From the NCBI GenBank assembly GCA_029891385.1, contig CM057227.1, positions 63,613,567 through 63,677,566 on the forward strand: DNA of 64,000 nt. Direction: 5' to 3'. Shown here one piece after another: positions 32,301 through 43,062 of the stretch. The notes under the pieces are model-generated. The model was not told where the DNA came from. It did not search any database and worked only from the letters and a program-made list of their open reading frames with translations. The DNA is from Erythroxylum novogranatense (Eukaryota > Streptophyta > Magnoliopsida > Malpighiales > Erythroxylaceae). Position 1 is the stretch's first letter. Every line of letters begins with the position of its first letter. The translations under genes and the position numbers were made by a program.

Positions 32301-35300
32301 CCTTCCATCTTCATCTTCTACCTTCCAACCTCATCATCCCTAAATCTGCTCCATTATAGGTTCTGCTAATCCTTCACCCTCATCGCAGTGTAAGGCCCTT
32401 CTTTCAACCCCAAAAAAGTCTCCCTCGCTTCAGGCATTCTGCCAATTTCTATGCCAAGTCTAGGCTCAATCTCCCCTTTTCCTACTTCAAGCATCAAGTC
32501 TTTGTTAGCTCCCTTAGGGAACTCTGAAATAGCCGCTGGTTCCCTATCCAAATCTCATATCTTATTTACTCCAGAAACCAAACAGTAAACATGCAATCTT
32601 GGAAACTAGTAGTAGGTGATTCCTCAGTGACACCAACTAATTCCTATGTGACACACATAGTAAGGTACATATGTCTAGCATCAGGAAATGGCTCACATAT
32701 TGTCTCTCCACCTATATAAATTTTACAAGAGGGAATCAAAAAATGGTCTTCATCCTTGATGGGGTCTTTTTATGAAGAAAAGACCCAGTTTCCCTTAAGT
32801 TCAGCATTGAGCACTATCATCCTGAAAAAAGCCAGGATTAGAAAGAATTTTGATCAATAAGGTTGAAATGTTTATCTCCAAAATCTATAGCGAATCAAGT
32901 GTAGACAAAGTTTTTGAGGCTAGACGATAAGATGTATATAGCTAGGAAATATCTATATTAGATGTTAGGAGATATCTATATCAGGGAGAGTATGATCTCC
33001 CCTTTATTGTGTGATTTCCTCTTTATTCCTAAGATCTTTTCCTTATGTAATTAGTTATATACAAAGGCTACAAGGTTCTTGAGTTCGTATCAAGCCCTCA
33101 GTTAACTATTCTTTGAATTTCACATGGTATCAAAGCCTAGTTAGTTTCCAAACCTCAAAATGCTCTTTACCGTAAAACCCCAAAACCTTCTAACCTATCC
33201 AAAACACTTATCTCCACTTACCAAAACCAAAAGCCAAATCCATAGAAGCAATTAGGAGGTGCCGGCAACCACTAGAGTAATGGCAGTATCGCCGGAACGT
33301 CGCGCGCCATGGTCTGGCAACCACCGGCGATGATAGTTTGATGGGTCAGCTCGGCTTTTTGTGTTGAATGAATTTCTGGTCTTGTTTTATGTCAAAACTA
33401 ACTAAAACATGAGTGTTTTGATGCTAGTAACGTCTTTTATACGTTTTGGAACATCGTCAGTAGTGTTACTAGTGTCTGTTTAGCCAGGAAATCCATCAAA
33501 TGTACCGGGAGATGTCAGATTCTAGTAGTAAGTCATTGACAAGTGTTTCAACAATGGGTTCCTCTTGCGAATCACCAAGCAATGTTTGAACGGTAACAAC
33601 TATTCTTTTTGGTCTAAGAATGTAGAATTGTTCTTTAGAGGTCAAAGAAAGTGGTCCCATATAACATCTGATCCCCCAACTGATCAGAAAATACTGGAAA
33701 ATTGGTAAGGTGATTATGCACAATTACTAAATATTTTTTCCGATTCTATGGAACCTAAAATCTCAGTGTTATTCTCTCATGTTAACACTTGTAAGCAAGC
33801 TTAGGACTATGCTAAGCTTTTTTACTCCAGTAATATACTTTAGATGTATGATATTTCTATTGAGTTATTTCAGTCCAAACAGGAGGAAAGTTTGTTTGAA
33901 TACTGTGCGAAAGTGAAACATGCATTTGAGGAGCTAAATTCTCAACTACCAATCACATTTGATATTAAGGAGATGCAGAGTCGAAGAAAGCACTTGGTGA
34001 CTATGACGTTTTTGGTTGGATTGAAACTCAAGATTGGGCTTGTGGTCGTGCAAGCACAAAGCTTGGGAGGACTAAACTTTCCATCCTTAGTTGAAGTATA
34101 TTCCAGATTCTCTCACTCTATGACTAAGGTGAATCCACTAGAGAATAATTTTGATAGGACACCGGTTGCACCACAATCTGGTTCACAAGTCAGAGGAAGT
34201 CAAGGGAAAGTCAAGGAGGGTGCAGTGGTCACAGTGGTAGAGGAGGACGTGGCAGAGGCTCACGACTCCATTGCACACACTGTGATAAAGGCAAACCTAA
34301 TGAAAAGTCTTGTTAGGATAAATATCCCCATTTGCGAGCTGCTTATGCATCTCTCGAAGAACATTCAACTACAGCTTCACAATCGTCTGTTACTTTATCT
34401 CAAGATGAGTATATTAAGTATTTGCAGTATCAGTCAGCTCGGCAGGCATCATCTTCCTCTATGGTTTCTATGTCTCATCAAGGAAACCCAACCGCCTGTT
34501 ATTCATCTATCCCTAGAAAACAGTCAAAGGTAATAGATTCCGATGTCCTTGATCATATTTCATGTAAAATAACCAACTTTAACCATATTGTTCCTTTACT
34601 TGCCTCTTATAATGATAAACTTACTATTACTGATGGATCTACTGCCACCCTTAAAGGTGTCGGACCCTCCCATCCTTGTTCCTATCTCACATAACCCTCT
34701 ACATTATTTTTACAAAACTTTCATTTCAATTTTATGCCTGTGAGAAAAATTGACTAAACAACTAAATTGTTCTGTATGTTTCTACCTTGATAATGTCATT
34801 ATCTAGGATTTGAAACCAAGATGACAATTAGAGAAGGGCGTGAATGTAATGGAATGTTTTGTTTTGACAAGTCGCAATCATCCAGCACATACCCAGTGTC
34901 AGTCTCTCCTATTGATATTCATAGTTGATTGGGTCATCCATCATTGGAAAGTCTCAAGAAAGTAGCGTCGGGGTTAGATTTTATTTCTAGTTTAAAATGT
35001 GAGTCGTGTCAGCTAAAAAACATCATCGTACTTCATTTTTCCCTAGAGTCAATAAAAGAGTTTAAAAGCCCTTTATGTTAATCCATACAGATATTTAGGA
35101 TCCTAGTCCTTGCAAGTCCAAGTTGGGATTTTAGTATTTTTGTAATTTTTGTCGATGATTTCTCTCAAATCACTTGGTTACATCTAATGAGAGATCGTTC
35201 AAAACTATTATCCATATTTTGGTCTTTCTATGCTGAATTTTCAAAATTAGTTTAATACCAAATCAACATTCTTCATAGTGATAATGCTAAATAATATTTC

Positions 35301-38300
35301 TCTAGCTTATTTTCCGACCACTTGAAACAACAAGGTAATCAACATCAATCTTCCTACCCACACACTCCTCAACAAAATGGGGTAGCTGAGCGAAAAATCC
35401 AACATATTGTTGAAACAGCTCATACCCTCTTAATTCACACAAATGTACCCAAAAGTTTCTAGGGAGATGTTGTATTTACTGCATGTTTTCTTATCAATCG
35501 AATGTCATCTTCTATGTTAACGAGTAAAACTCCATTCTCAACTCTCTTTCCATATCAAGACCCTTTTTCCATCAATTCTCGAGTATTCGTATGTGTTTTT
35601 TTTTTTTTTGCTCATCTGTTTCATCCTAACACAGATAAATTAAACTCAAAAGCTACAAGTCATTTTTCTCAGGTGCTCTCGTTTGTAAAAAGGCTATAAA
35701 TGTTTCAACCCCTCGTTGAATCATCTTTTTGTGTCTGCTAATGTTACCTTATTTGAAGACACAATGTACTTTTCTGATGCTCAGTCAGTCTATACTAACA
35801 TTGATGAGTGTTTACCAATTCCTTTTGTTCCTTCCCAAACAACTCCCAATTATGTTGCTCCTAACACTAATCCTACTCCTTTGGAACGTCTATCTTGTCC
35901 TAATTTGCAGGTTTATACTTGACACACTTATCATGAAGTATGACTAGATGATTCACGCTCATCACCATTGTCTTCTCCGTCTTCAACTCCATCGTATGAT
36001 GATCTTGATTGGCCCATTGCTCTCCGTAAAGGAAAAAGGTCTAGTACATCTCACCCTATTTCAAACTTTATTTCTTATAACTCATTATCACCGTTATATG
36101 TTGCTTTTGCATCCACTTTGTCTTCTATACCTATACCTAAGTCCGTTTGCTTTGGATCACCCAGGATGGAAGCATGCCACGGAAGAAGAGATGTTGGCTT
36201 TGCAAGCTAATAATACATGGGACTTAGTTACTCTTCCACATGGTCAGACAATTGTGGGTGGTCATTGGGTGCCCAATGTTGAGGTCAATTATGATGGCAC
36301 AATTAATTGTTTAAAAGCTCGCTTAGTAACTAAGGGTTATACACAGATGTATGGTAAGAATTATATTGAAACCTTTTCTCCTATAGCCAAATTGACATCC
36401 ATTCGTGTTTTCATTGCATTGGCAGCCACCCTTGATTGGCCTCTTCATCAGCTCAATGTAAAAACATGCTTTCCTTTATGGTGACCTTCAGGAGACTATT
36501 TTTATGGAGCAACCACCAGGGTTTGTTACTTAAGCGGAGACTAAGCTAGTGTGTTGCCTTAATAAATCTTTGTATCGTCTAAAACAATCACCGATGGGCA
36601 CTTTAGTCTAGTGGTTATGGAGTTTGGTCTACATAAATGTGGTGTGGATCACTCTGTGTTTTATCGCACTCCGAAGCTGTTAAAGTTCTTTTGATCGTTT
36701 ATGTTGTTGATATTGTTATTAGTGGAGATGATAAAGTAGGAATCCAATCTTTAAAGTCATTCCTACAGATTAAATTTCAAACAATGGATCTTGGTTTACT
36801 AACATATTTTTTGGATATCAAGATAGCAAGGTCAAAGATGGGGATTTGTTTATTATTTGTCTATCTCAAAGAAAGTACGTCCTTGATCTTCTAGAGGAAA
36901 CAGGTCTATTGGGAACAAAGCCAGTTGATAGCCCCATGGAACCAAATGAAACACTAAATGCTGATAAAGGAGAGCAGTTGGAAGATCTGTTGGTAAACTA
37001 AATTATTTGACTATTATTCCTCCAGATATCTCATTTGTTACAAGCGTAGTGAGTCAGTTTATGGGATCCTCGCGAACTAGTCATTAGGATGCAGTCATTA
37101 GAATTTTGAGATATTTGAAAGGCTCTCCAAGGCAAGGTCTTCTTTACCACAATTATGGATACATTCAGATTCAAGGGTATATAGATGCAGACTGGGCAGG
37201 CTCTTATAACCAACGGTCTACTTCAAGCTACTATCTATTTTTGGGTGGAAACAAGGTGTCATGGAAAAGTAAAAAGCAATCAATGTTGCACGTTATAGTA
37301 CTAAGTCTGAGAACAGGTCCATGGCATATACTACATTTGAGTTGATTTGGTTGAAGCATCTTCTTAGGGAACTTGGTTTTAAGCACTCCACTCCAATAAA
37401 GTTGATGTGTGATAATCAAGCAACCATTCAGATTGCCTCGAATCCAATCTTTCATAAGAGAACCAAACATATTAAGGTGGACTGTCACTTTGTTCATGAA
37501 AAGCTTCAAGAAGGATTGATTGAGACACCATATGTCAAGTCAAAAGATGCTTAGGGGGGTTTCAGTTGAAACCTATATGTAACAAGCTTAGAGCTTATGA
37601 TATGTATGCTCCAGCTTGAGGGGGAGTGTTAGGAAATATCTATATTAAAGAGAGTATGATCTCCCCTTTATTATCTTTATTGTGTGATTTCCTCCTTGTT
37701 TCTAAGATCTTTTCCCTATGTAATTAGTTCTATATAAAGGCTATAGCACTATTGAGTTAGTATCAAGCCCTCAGTTAACTATTCTCTAAATTTCACAATA
37801 GTAAACCTCTAATACTTCAAAAATGGAGGTTAGGCTTAGAAATGGCTAAAACTAGGATGTAAAACATCTCTTTAGGTGAACTTTCATAATATTCTCTTCG
37901 AATATCAATCTATAAATGGATTAAGTCACTTAACTAGCTCCCGGGTTAGACCGATCTACTTGAATGAGCTAATAGCTACCTTAAATAGAATTGGATATGT
38001 ACGGATATGTGAAGTTTCTATGGATGACATATATTGAAACTAAATTTTGGACACAACAGGACATGGATCCCAAACATCAAAATGAACTCACTCAAAAGAA
38101 AAACTAGCAGATTTAGTAATTTGTAGGAGTGAAGACAAAAGATAATGTTGGCAAACTAATAAGACTTAGAATCTAAGCAAGATCCATTATAAAACTAAGG
38201 GCATAACTTCTTCAATATAGATCTTCAAAGGGAGTTAGAATAATTTAACAAACAATGAGTTTTGGCAACAAATTATCTAGAATGTGAAGACCTTCTGATT

Positions 38301-41300
38301 CAAGCCCTTTACTAATAATCTTCTTCATCTATATCCATATATTCTACGAAGTATTGATATACATTTATACTATCCAATGGACAACTAAAATAGAATAATA
38401 TCTTATTGTCAAAGTTATAATCAATCTTTCAGATATACCAATCTTGTCTCATCTAATCTAATTTGTATGAGCAGTTAATCATATCAACTCATTCATTTGC
38501 ATGTTATACTACTGAACTGTATGACTACCATAGACATAACAATAGTCTACATTATCGATCTAGAATCTTAGAAGAAGCAACTCTGGGAAGACTTGGAAGC
38601 TTAATAATTTGAGGGTATATCCATGACTCATTCTAGGGAACTTTAATTGAACTTTATCGTGTCAAGAAGTAGAGCAACTAAGGAATAGCATGAAGCATAG
38701 CAATGTGGATTTCATGAACTACTTAAGCCAAATGGAGGAAACAAGCCTCAAGTTTAAAGGAAGTTTATTCACTTAGAGCAATAATCAAAGTGGGAAATGG
38801 TTTATTAGGAAGAAACTAAATAGAGCATTGGTGAATTCCAATTGGCTCTTCAGCTTTCCAAACAACTATGCACATTTTAACAATTCCCTCTCCCTAGATT
38901 ATTAACCCATAGAAATTCATCTAAATAGCATCTCAATGAACATAAATGTTCTTTATAGTTTTAACAACTTGGTCATCATCTAGGCTTTGATGAAGCAGCG
39001 ATAAGAGGACTGAATACACCTGTTGTTGGATTTAAAGCTTTCAAATAAATGAAAAGGTTTAATGAACTTTAGGATACATGGATGCAAGGACTCTTTTCAA
39101 AAAAAAAAACTAGCATTTGGAAAGCTCAGCCAAAGACCAACACATTCTGGACTCGTAAAGAAATCTTGGCAATAAAAGATCAAGTTCATAAGGAGTTAAA
39201 AGCATCATTGTAAATGGTAAGGACATTTGTATTTGGTTTGACAATTGACATGAGCTAAGACATCTTTTCTTATTGCATAATTATAATTCGTTGAGATCAT
39301 GCATACCTGATTAGAATAAAGTGACAACAATTAAAGATGGGGTGAATTAGAGCTAGCATCACCGTGCCTTAAGAGTATGATCAAAACTAATGGAGAGATT
39401 ACCAATTCAAAATACCAATACAAAGAACGAGGACTATTTGATATGGCTTAACCATAAGCGCAAAGTATTTGCTGTCTACTCTTGTACAAAAATTTTTGTT
39501 GCACTTGAACCAAAAGTACCTTGGCACAAGCTAGTATGGTAAGAAAGCAATATTCCTAGAAGCCCTTTCACTTTTTGGTTGGCAGTGTTAAAGAAGTTAA
39601 GAACAAAAAGTAAGATCTAGTTTAACATCCTAAATACCTTATGCTCCCTAGGCAACAGAGATGGAGAATCCTTATATCATTTATTCTTTAAATATTCATT
39701 CTCTGCAACCTTATGGGACAAGATACTAGGCCTCTTTAATCTACATTGTGACAAAGACTCCTAGAGTGGAATAATTGATTGCACTATAGGATACAGAGCT
39801 TGAAGAAAGATGATCTTATTATTTTCAAAATGGTCTTCAGCTGTGTGGTACATGCCATATGAAATGAGAGAAACCATAGAATATTTAGAGAAATCAAACA
39901 GGTTGAGCAATTATTTTGTCAAAGAGCCTAGACTTAGATCCAATAGGCAATCCTATTGAGGGTAAACAATATGAAAATCAATCAGCTCATAGCAAACTCT
40001 GGAATTTGATCTAGTACTTAGGAGGCAAGGCACTTATACTCTAAAGGAAACAACCCAAGCTATATGCTCGCGCTCAATAGAAAAACAACAAGACCAGATA
40101 TCAGTCTTTCGGTCATTATACTGCAATGGTTTTTAGTCTCAATTGTATGAATTCGCTCAAGTGAATAGTGGATTCACCTTAGTCTGCTTTACTTTAATTA
40201 TATACCATAACTCAGGCTGAAACTCTCTTGTATCTTCCTCTTGAAATTAGTAATATGTTTCCTTTAATTTTCCCCAAAAGCCTAAATTCATGCTTAATTA
40301 CATAGCGACAAACAAAACTGACCTGCTCTGAATAAGGCAAGTACTTGCCATCGAATGTCACAACAGCACGATCTTTCCCATCCACACCTTTCACTTTATC
40401 AACAGAGCAGTAGAAGTCTATGGCTGACATGCTGTGAAAAGTGCATGCATAAAAGTAAGTTAACCTTCAGCTAGTTTTCTCTATTTGAAAACACTTCATA
40501 TGATAAGAGATCCTAGCTATATATGTGCCCCAAAATAACTAAAATAATATGAAAATAAAGTGAGAGAATGAGAAATTCTAAGACAATGATATAGCATATA
40601 AAAAAATAGAAAAAATCAACAAGTTAGAGCATGTGTAGTTCGGATTCTCATTAATCACATAAAATAAAAAAGGTTGCAGAAGGTGAGAAGAAAGTCTCTT
40701 GACATCAAGGGAGCAAAACAATTATGATCTCCATTTGTTAAGCTTAGTGTAACAATCCAAAATAAACCAAACAAATTGGATTAATAGAACAGCATTTTCT
40801 TGTTAGTGTAGAATAGCTAGTTGTTCGAAAGGAAATTCAAGAGCTGCTTTAATGCAAAAGAAGTGAGACATGATGCATAATTTTTCTGGTAGTGAATTTA
40901 AATTGGTTAGCAAAAGACTTGTAAGTTTTCCCAGTGGAACGGAAACTGGGTTACAATATTAAATCGCAATGAAATACCAAATTTCAAAACAACTTAATCA
41001 CAACCATACCTCTTTTACTATAAATCAGCCAAATCAAAAGACTGCACATAACCGACCATCTAAACCAACTTTAAATTTTAACTGCAGCTCTATAAATGTT
41101 AATTTGCAAGTGATATTATTTAGAAGTTGTACGATCAAGAGTTGAAGCACAGTGACACAACTACACACTCCTTCACGTTAAGCCACCCACAGTGATAACG
41201 ACACGAATCTGAATGAAGATCAAATACTAAACATGCAAGCTGCCAAACAATCAATCAGTTTATGAGTTAGAGAATCAAATAATAGGCAATATTCACAACA

Positions 41301-41786
41301 CCCTTAACATTAGAAAAAGAGAAAATTATAAAACTAAAAAAAGGGGAAACATACGCACATGCCATCACCAAACTCCTCATTGATAATCTCCTTGATGCTT
41401 TCACCAAAATGCATAACAGCTTCATTTAACCTTAAAAGACTTAACAATCAAGTGAGTAACAACATTAACAATGACTACCACTGTCAAACATGTCTAGGAC
41501 AAACTCATAAGGCCCACCTGTAAATAGTGGGTTCTTGGATCAAGTTAGGGTCATATGACCTCATTAATGGTCTCATCATATAATTAACGAGTTCCTCAGA
41601 CAACTCCGGCAAGGCTGCACGTAGCTTGGGAGCAGTCTCAGGCTTGAGCTGAGCCTGTCGTCTGAGAAGTTGGGCAACGTAGACGTTGGTGAGACCAGTC
41701 TCTTCCGCTATCTGAGAGTAAGTCTTGCCGGAGTTGCGTTTCACAGCTAGCAAGCGGTTGCAGATTGTGGTTTTAGCCTCTTCCAT
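29344..41786 (-). CDS. CYN: Cyanate hydratase (cyanase), four coding exons
   Basis: Join on the minus strand: 41786-41518, 41430-41359, 40431-40323, 29382-29344. All splice sites are GT-AG and the frame is kept across all three junctions, giving 162 codons plus TAA, close to the size of plant cyanases. The enzyme turns cyanate and bicarbonate into ammonia and CO2 and works as a decamer in the cytosol. The N-terminal helix-turn-helix-like domain ([20 protein letters not shown]) precedes the catalytic domain. Arg90, Glu93 and Ser116 fall at the constant offset expected for the bacterial Arg96, Glu99 and Ser122 triad. The ATG at 41786 fits known plant starts (MEEAKTT). No nonsense codons. Unusual: the third intron is 10.94 kb and full of retroelements. 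The last exon assignment rests on KTQHMVSR matching the family C-terminus. Confidence 0.93.
29383..30674 (-). other. Intron 3 of cyanase, distal unique part
   Basis: Nothing recognisable on either strand; probably original intron sequence. Small frames have no family resemblance. Confidence 0.5.
30675..30872 (-). repeat. 3' LTR of the deleted copia element
   Basis: On the plus strand begins TGTTGCGGTATG and ends AATCCAGCA. Shares the block around TATATATGGCTACATAAGGC with the right LTR. Confidence 0.7.
30873..31590 (-). pseudogene. Copia RT end and RNase H relic
   Basis: Minus strand, several frames: [20 protein letters not shown] (RT end), VEVYTNAN with the first RNase H Asp changed to Asn, [13 protein letters not shown], then [20 protein letters not shown] and [20 protein letters not shown] small foreign-looking stretch interrupts it at ~31080-31115. 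Confidence 0.75.
31784..31994 (-). repeat. 5' LTR of the deleted copia element
   Basis: On the plus strand begins TGCTGTGGAATG. Related along its length to the left LTR, with many substitutions and indels. End uncertain by a few bases; no primer site next to it. Confidence 0.6.
31995..32962. other. Unassigned part of cyanase intron 3
   Basis: Two minus-strand frames (32551-32366 and 32314-32078) are in one region and could be the remains of one protein, but I recognise no family. A TTGGTATCAGAGG motif at 32128-32140 (minus strand) resembles a primer binding site without a credible LTR beside it. Confidence 0.35.
32963..33122 (+). repeat. 5' LTR of the small-LTR copia element
   Basis: TGTTAGGAGATATC to AATTTCA. 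An 18-base copy of its beginning (TAGGAAATATCTATATTA) stands directly in front at 32943-32960. Confidence 0.85.
33125..33137 (+). other. Primer binding site of the small-LTR copia element
   Basis: TGGTATCAAAGCC follows the LTR after two bases; one mismatch to the usual initiator tRNA-Met complement. Confidence 0.8.
33350..34690 (+). pseudogene. gag and protease of the small-LTR copia element
   Basis: The open part from 33844 shows UBN2-type gag ([30 protein letters not shown]), a decayed knuckle region near 34270, then [20 protein letters not shown]. At ~34530 comes the protease region [18 protein letters not shown], where the catalytic DSG is DSD. Several frameshifts. Confidence 0.8.
34900..35700 (+). 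pseudogene. Integrase of the small-LTR copia element
   Basis: Zinc-binding part [14 protein letters not shown] and CESCQLK. Core: [45 protein letters not shown] and [12 protein letters not shown]. Nonsense codons and a T-run at 35599 break the frame. Confidence 0.8.
36140..37553 (+). pseudogene. Reverse transcriptase and RNase H of the small-LTR copia element
   Basis: [48 protein letters not shown]. The YVDD-type site is decayed (YVVDIVISG near 36705). RNase [50 protein letters not shown] and [20 protein letters not shown]. Ends before a purine tract GAGGGGGAG. At least four frameshifts. Confidence 0.85.
37627..37795 (+). repeat. 3' LTR of the small-LTR copia element
   Basis: TGTTAGGAAATATC to AATTTCA, preceded by the polypurine tract. 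9-10 bases longer than the 5' LTR owing to a TTATCTTTATT duplication-like insertion. Confidence 0.85.
37850..38260 (-). pseudogene. Copia integrase scrap
   Basis: Minus strand, one frame: [27 protein letters not shown], which matches the copia integrase 'HSDVWGPCPVVSK' block carrying the first catalytic Asp. The rest is unreadable. It belongs neither to the plus-strand element on its left nor to a visible LTR pair. Confidence 0.45.
38261..39000. other. Unassigned part of cyanase intron 3
   Basis: Stop-rich AT-rich sequence on both strands. May include more of the neighbouring LINE relic, but no motif supports this. Confidence 0.35.
39001..39960 (+). pseudogene. L1-type LINE relic, zf-RVT end of ORF2
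   Basis: Across frames: [18 protein letters not shown] start, [22 protein letters not shown] ('GNGxxxxxWxDNWHPLGPL' in the family), [28 protein letters not shown] and [20 protein letters not shown]. This is the zinc-binding region after RT in plant LINEs. It lies antisense in the cyanase intron. Confidence 0.65.
39961..40322. other. Unassigned proximal end of cyanase intron 3
   Basis: Nothing recognisable besides the read-through frame of exon 3. Confidence 0.4.
40323..40431 (-). CDS. CYN: Cyanase exon 3
   Basis: 109 nt: [20 protein letters not shown] to KYLPYSEQ, including catalytic Ser116. Acceptor TTTTCACAG, donor CAG/GTCAGT. If intron 3 is not removed the frame runs on for 36 codons (VSFVCRY...) to a stop at 40212-40214. 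Confidence 0.93.
41359..41430 (-). CDS. CYN: Cyanase exon 2
   Basis: 72 nt from the last base of Arg90 to two bases of Ile114 ([20 protein letters not shown], then GDG). Holds two of the three catalytic residues. Acceptor TTTTAAG, donor GTGCGT. Intron 2 is 927 bp and has no recognisable transposon. Confidence 0.93.
41518..41786 (-). CDS. CYN: Cyanase exon 1
   Basis: 269 nt, codons 1-89 plus two bases of Arg90. Starts ATGGAAGAGGC and ends TTTACAG before GTGGGC. Encodes the DNA-binding-like helical domain and [14 protein letters not shown]. Intron 1 is 87 bp. Confidence 0.95.
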
Positions 41787-43062
41787 TTCTCTACGTTTTC
41801 TACTCTCAAAACGCCAATTGGGAGAGGATAAGAAGACAGTAAATGGAATTTAGTTTGTATTTAGAAAGGAGACTTTTATCAGTAGAGCAGCTTTTGGAGG
41901 AGAGCTTTTTTTGTTAAGAGCTTTTCTAACAAATTAGTTGACTGTAAATTAAAAATAATTTTTTTAAAAAAAATTATATAATAAATTATTTGACAATATA
42001 AAAAATAATTTTAAAATAAAACTTTATATAATAGATTGTTTGATAACATAAAATAAAAAACACTTTTATTAATTTTAACTATATTTTATTTTGTAATAAA
42101 ATTATTTATGCATATAAATAATATTTGAAGTATATTAAACAATAAATTTACATTTACTTTACAATTGTTTGACAAATTCACTTCTTATAAGAAATTATTT
42201 AAAAGATGTCTCGTTTTCTTGTAAGAAATAAAACTAATATAAAAATAAATATTAAAATATATAAAAAGATAAAAAATATTATAATCTCAAAATAAATATT
42301 AGAGTAAATAATTAAATACATAATAAATTAAGCATTTTATTGTAATACAAGAAGATTTATAATATATTCCTCGCATCATCATCTCGTTATGTGTTCCATC
42401 AAATGTTATAATACAGTCTTTAAAATAAAGCCAATATTTATATCATCTTTAATTTTTTTAAATTTCTTTAAAAGTTGGATTTTTAGTTTTATGAAATCAT
42501 TTGACATCCGTCTCTAATACTATTTCAAATCATCTAGAAAATCTTTCGCTGCAATGTTGTTATGCAAAAAAATAAAACGTCTCCATCCCAAGATAGGAAA
42601 AATGCTTGCAGCTTATAATCCAAATGGTGATAAAGAATATAACTTTTACATTACAAAAGCAAACGGTCAAGTTAGACACTAAAAAGTAAAAGGCTATTTT
42701 CATTGACTCGTTCTAGAACATAACCATTAACTCAGTAGTATGATCCTCACAAAATTTAAATTCCAACTCCCTGATCGGCTAGCAGTACATAAAAGGAGCC
42801 TTGTACATTATCCAACAAACATAATCAACACCTAGACTTGATAGATACTCTTTAATGGGCATTTCTCAAAAAACCAACTAGCCCCCTCTATCTGGCACCT
42901 GGACAAAAAAGGGATGCCTTCAAAATCTATTACCCCTTACAGAGTAGTAGGAGTGGATTATCACTTACCATACACATGCAGCAATCTACTATAGACTGAG
43001 CAGAATCACTGACATCCTCATACTGTTAAAAAAAAAAGCTTCCAACCAGATAGTGAGTTCAT
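41787..43062. other. Region between cyanase and the RHD3 relic
   Basis: Holds the cyanase 5' UTR and promoter on its left (a CCAAT-type motif lies near 41811-41815) and the probable 3' flank of the RHD3 relic on its right. 41940-42500 is extremely AT-rich with no ORF. No clear TATA box can be chosen. Confidence 0.45.

Larger units (their letters stand above)
32963..37795 (+). mobile_element. Full-length small-LTR Ty1/copia element in cyanase intron 3
   Basis: LTRs of 160 and 169 bp, primer binding site, gag, protease, integrase, RT, RNase H and polypurine tract in order on the plus strand, antisense to cyanase. Tiny LTRs and total length of 4.8 kb suggest the Ale/Retrofit group. The frame is broken throughout. 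The 5-base flanks (TTAGA and CAATA) do not match. Confidence 0.85.

Noticed and set aside
32963..37795. Target duplication for the small-LTR copia element
   Set aside because: Flanking 5-mers TTAGA and CAATA differ. The element call rests on LTRs, primer site and polypurine tract only.
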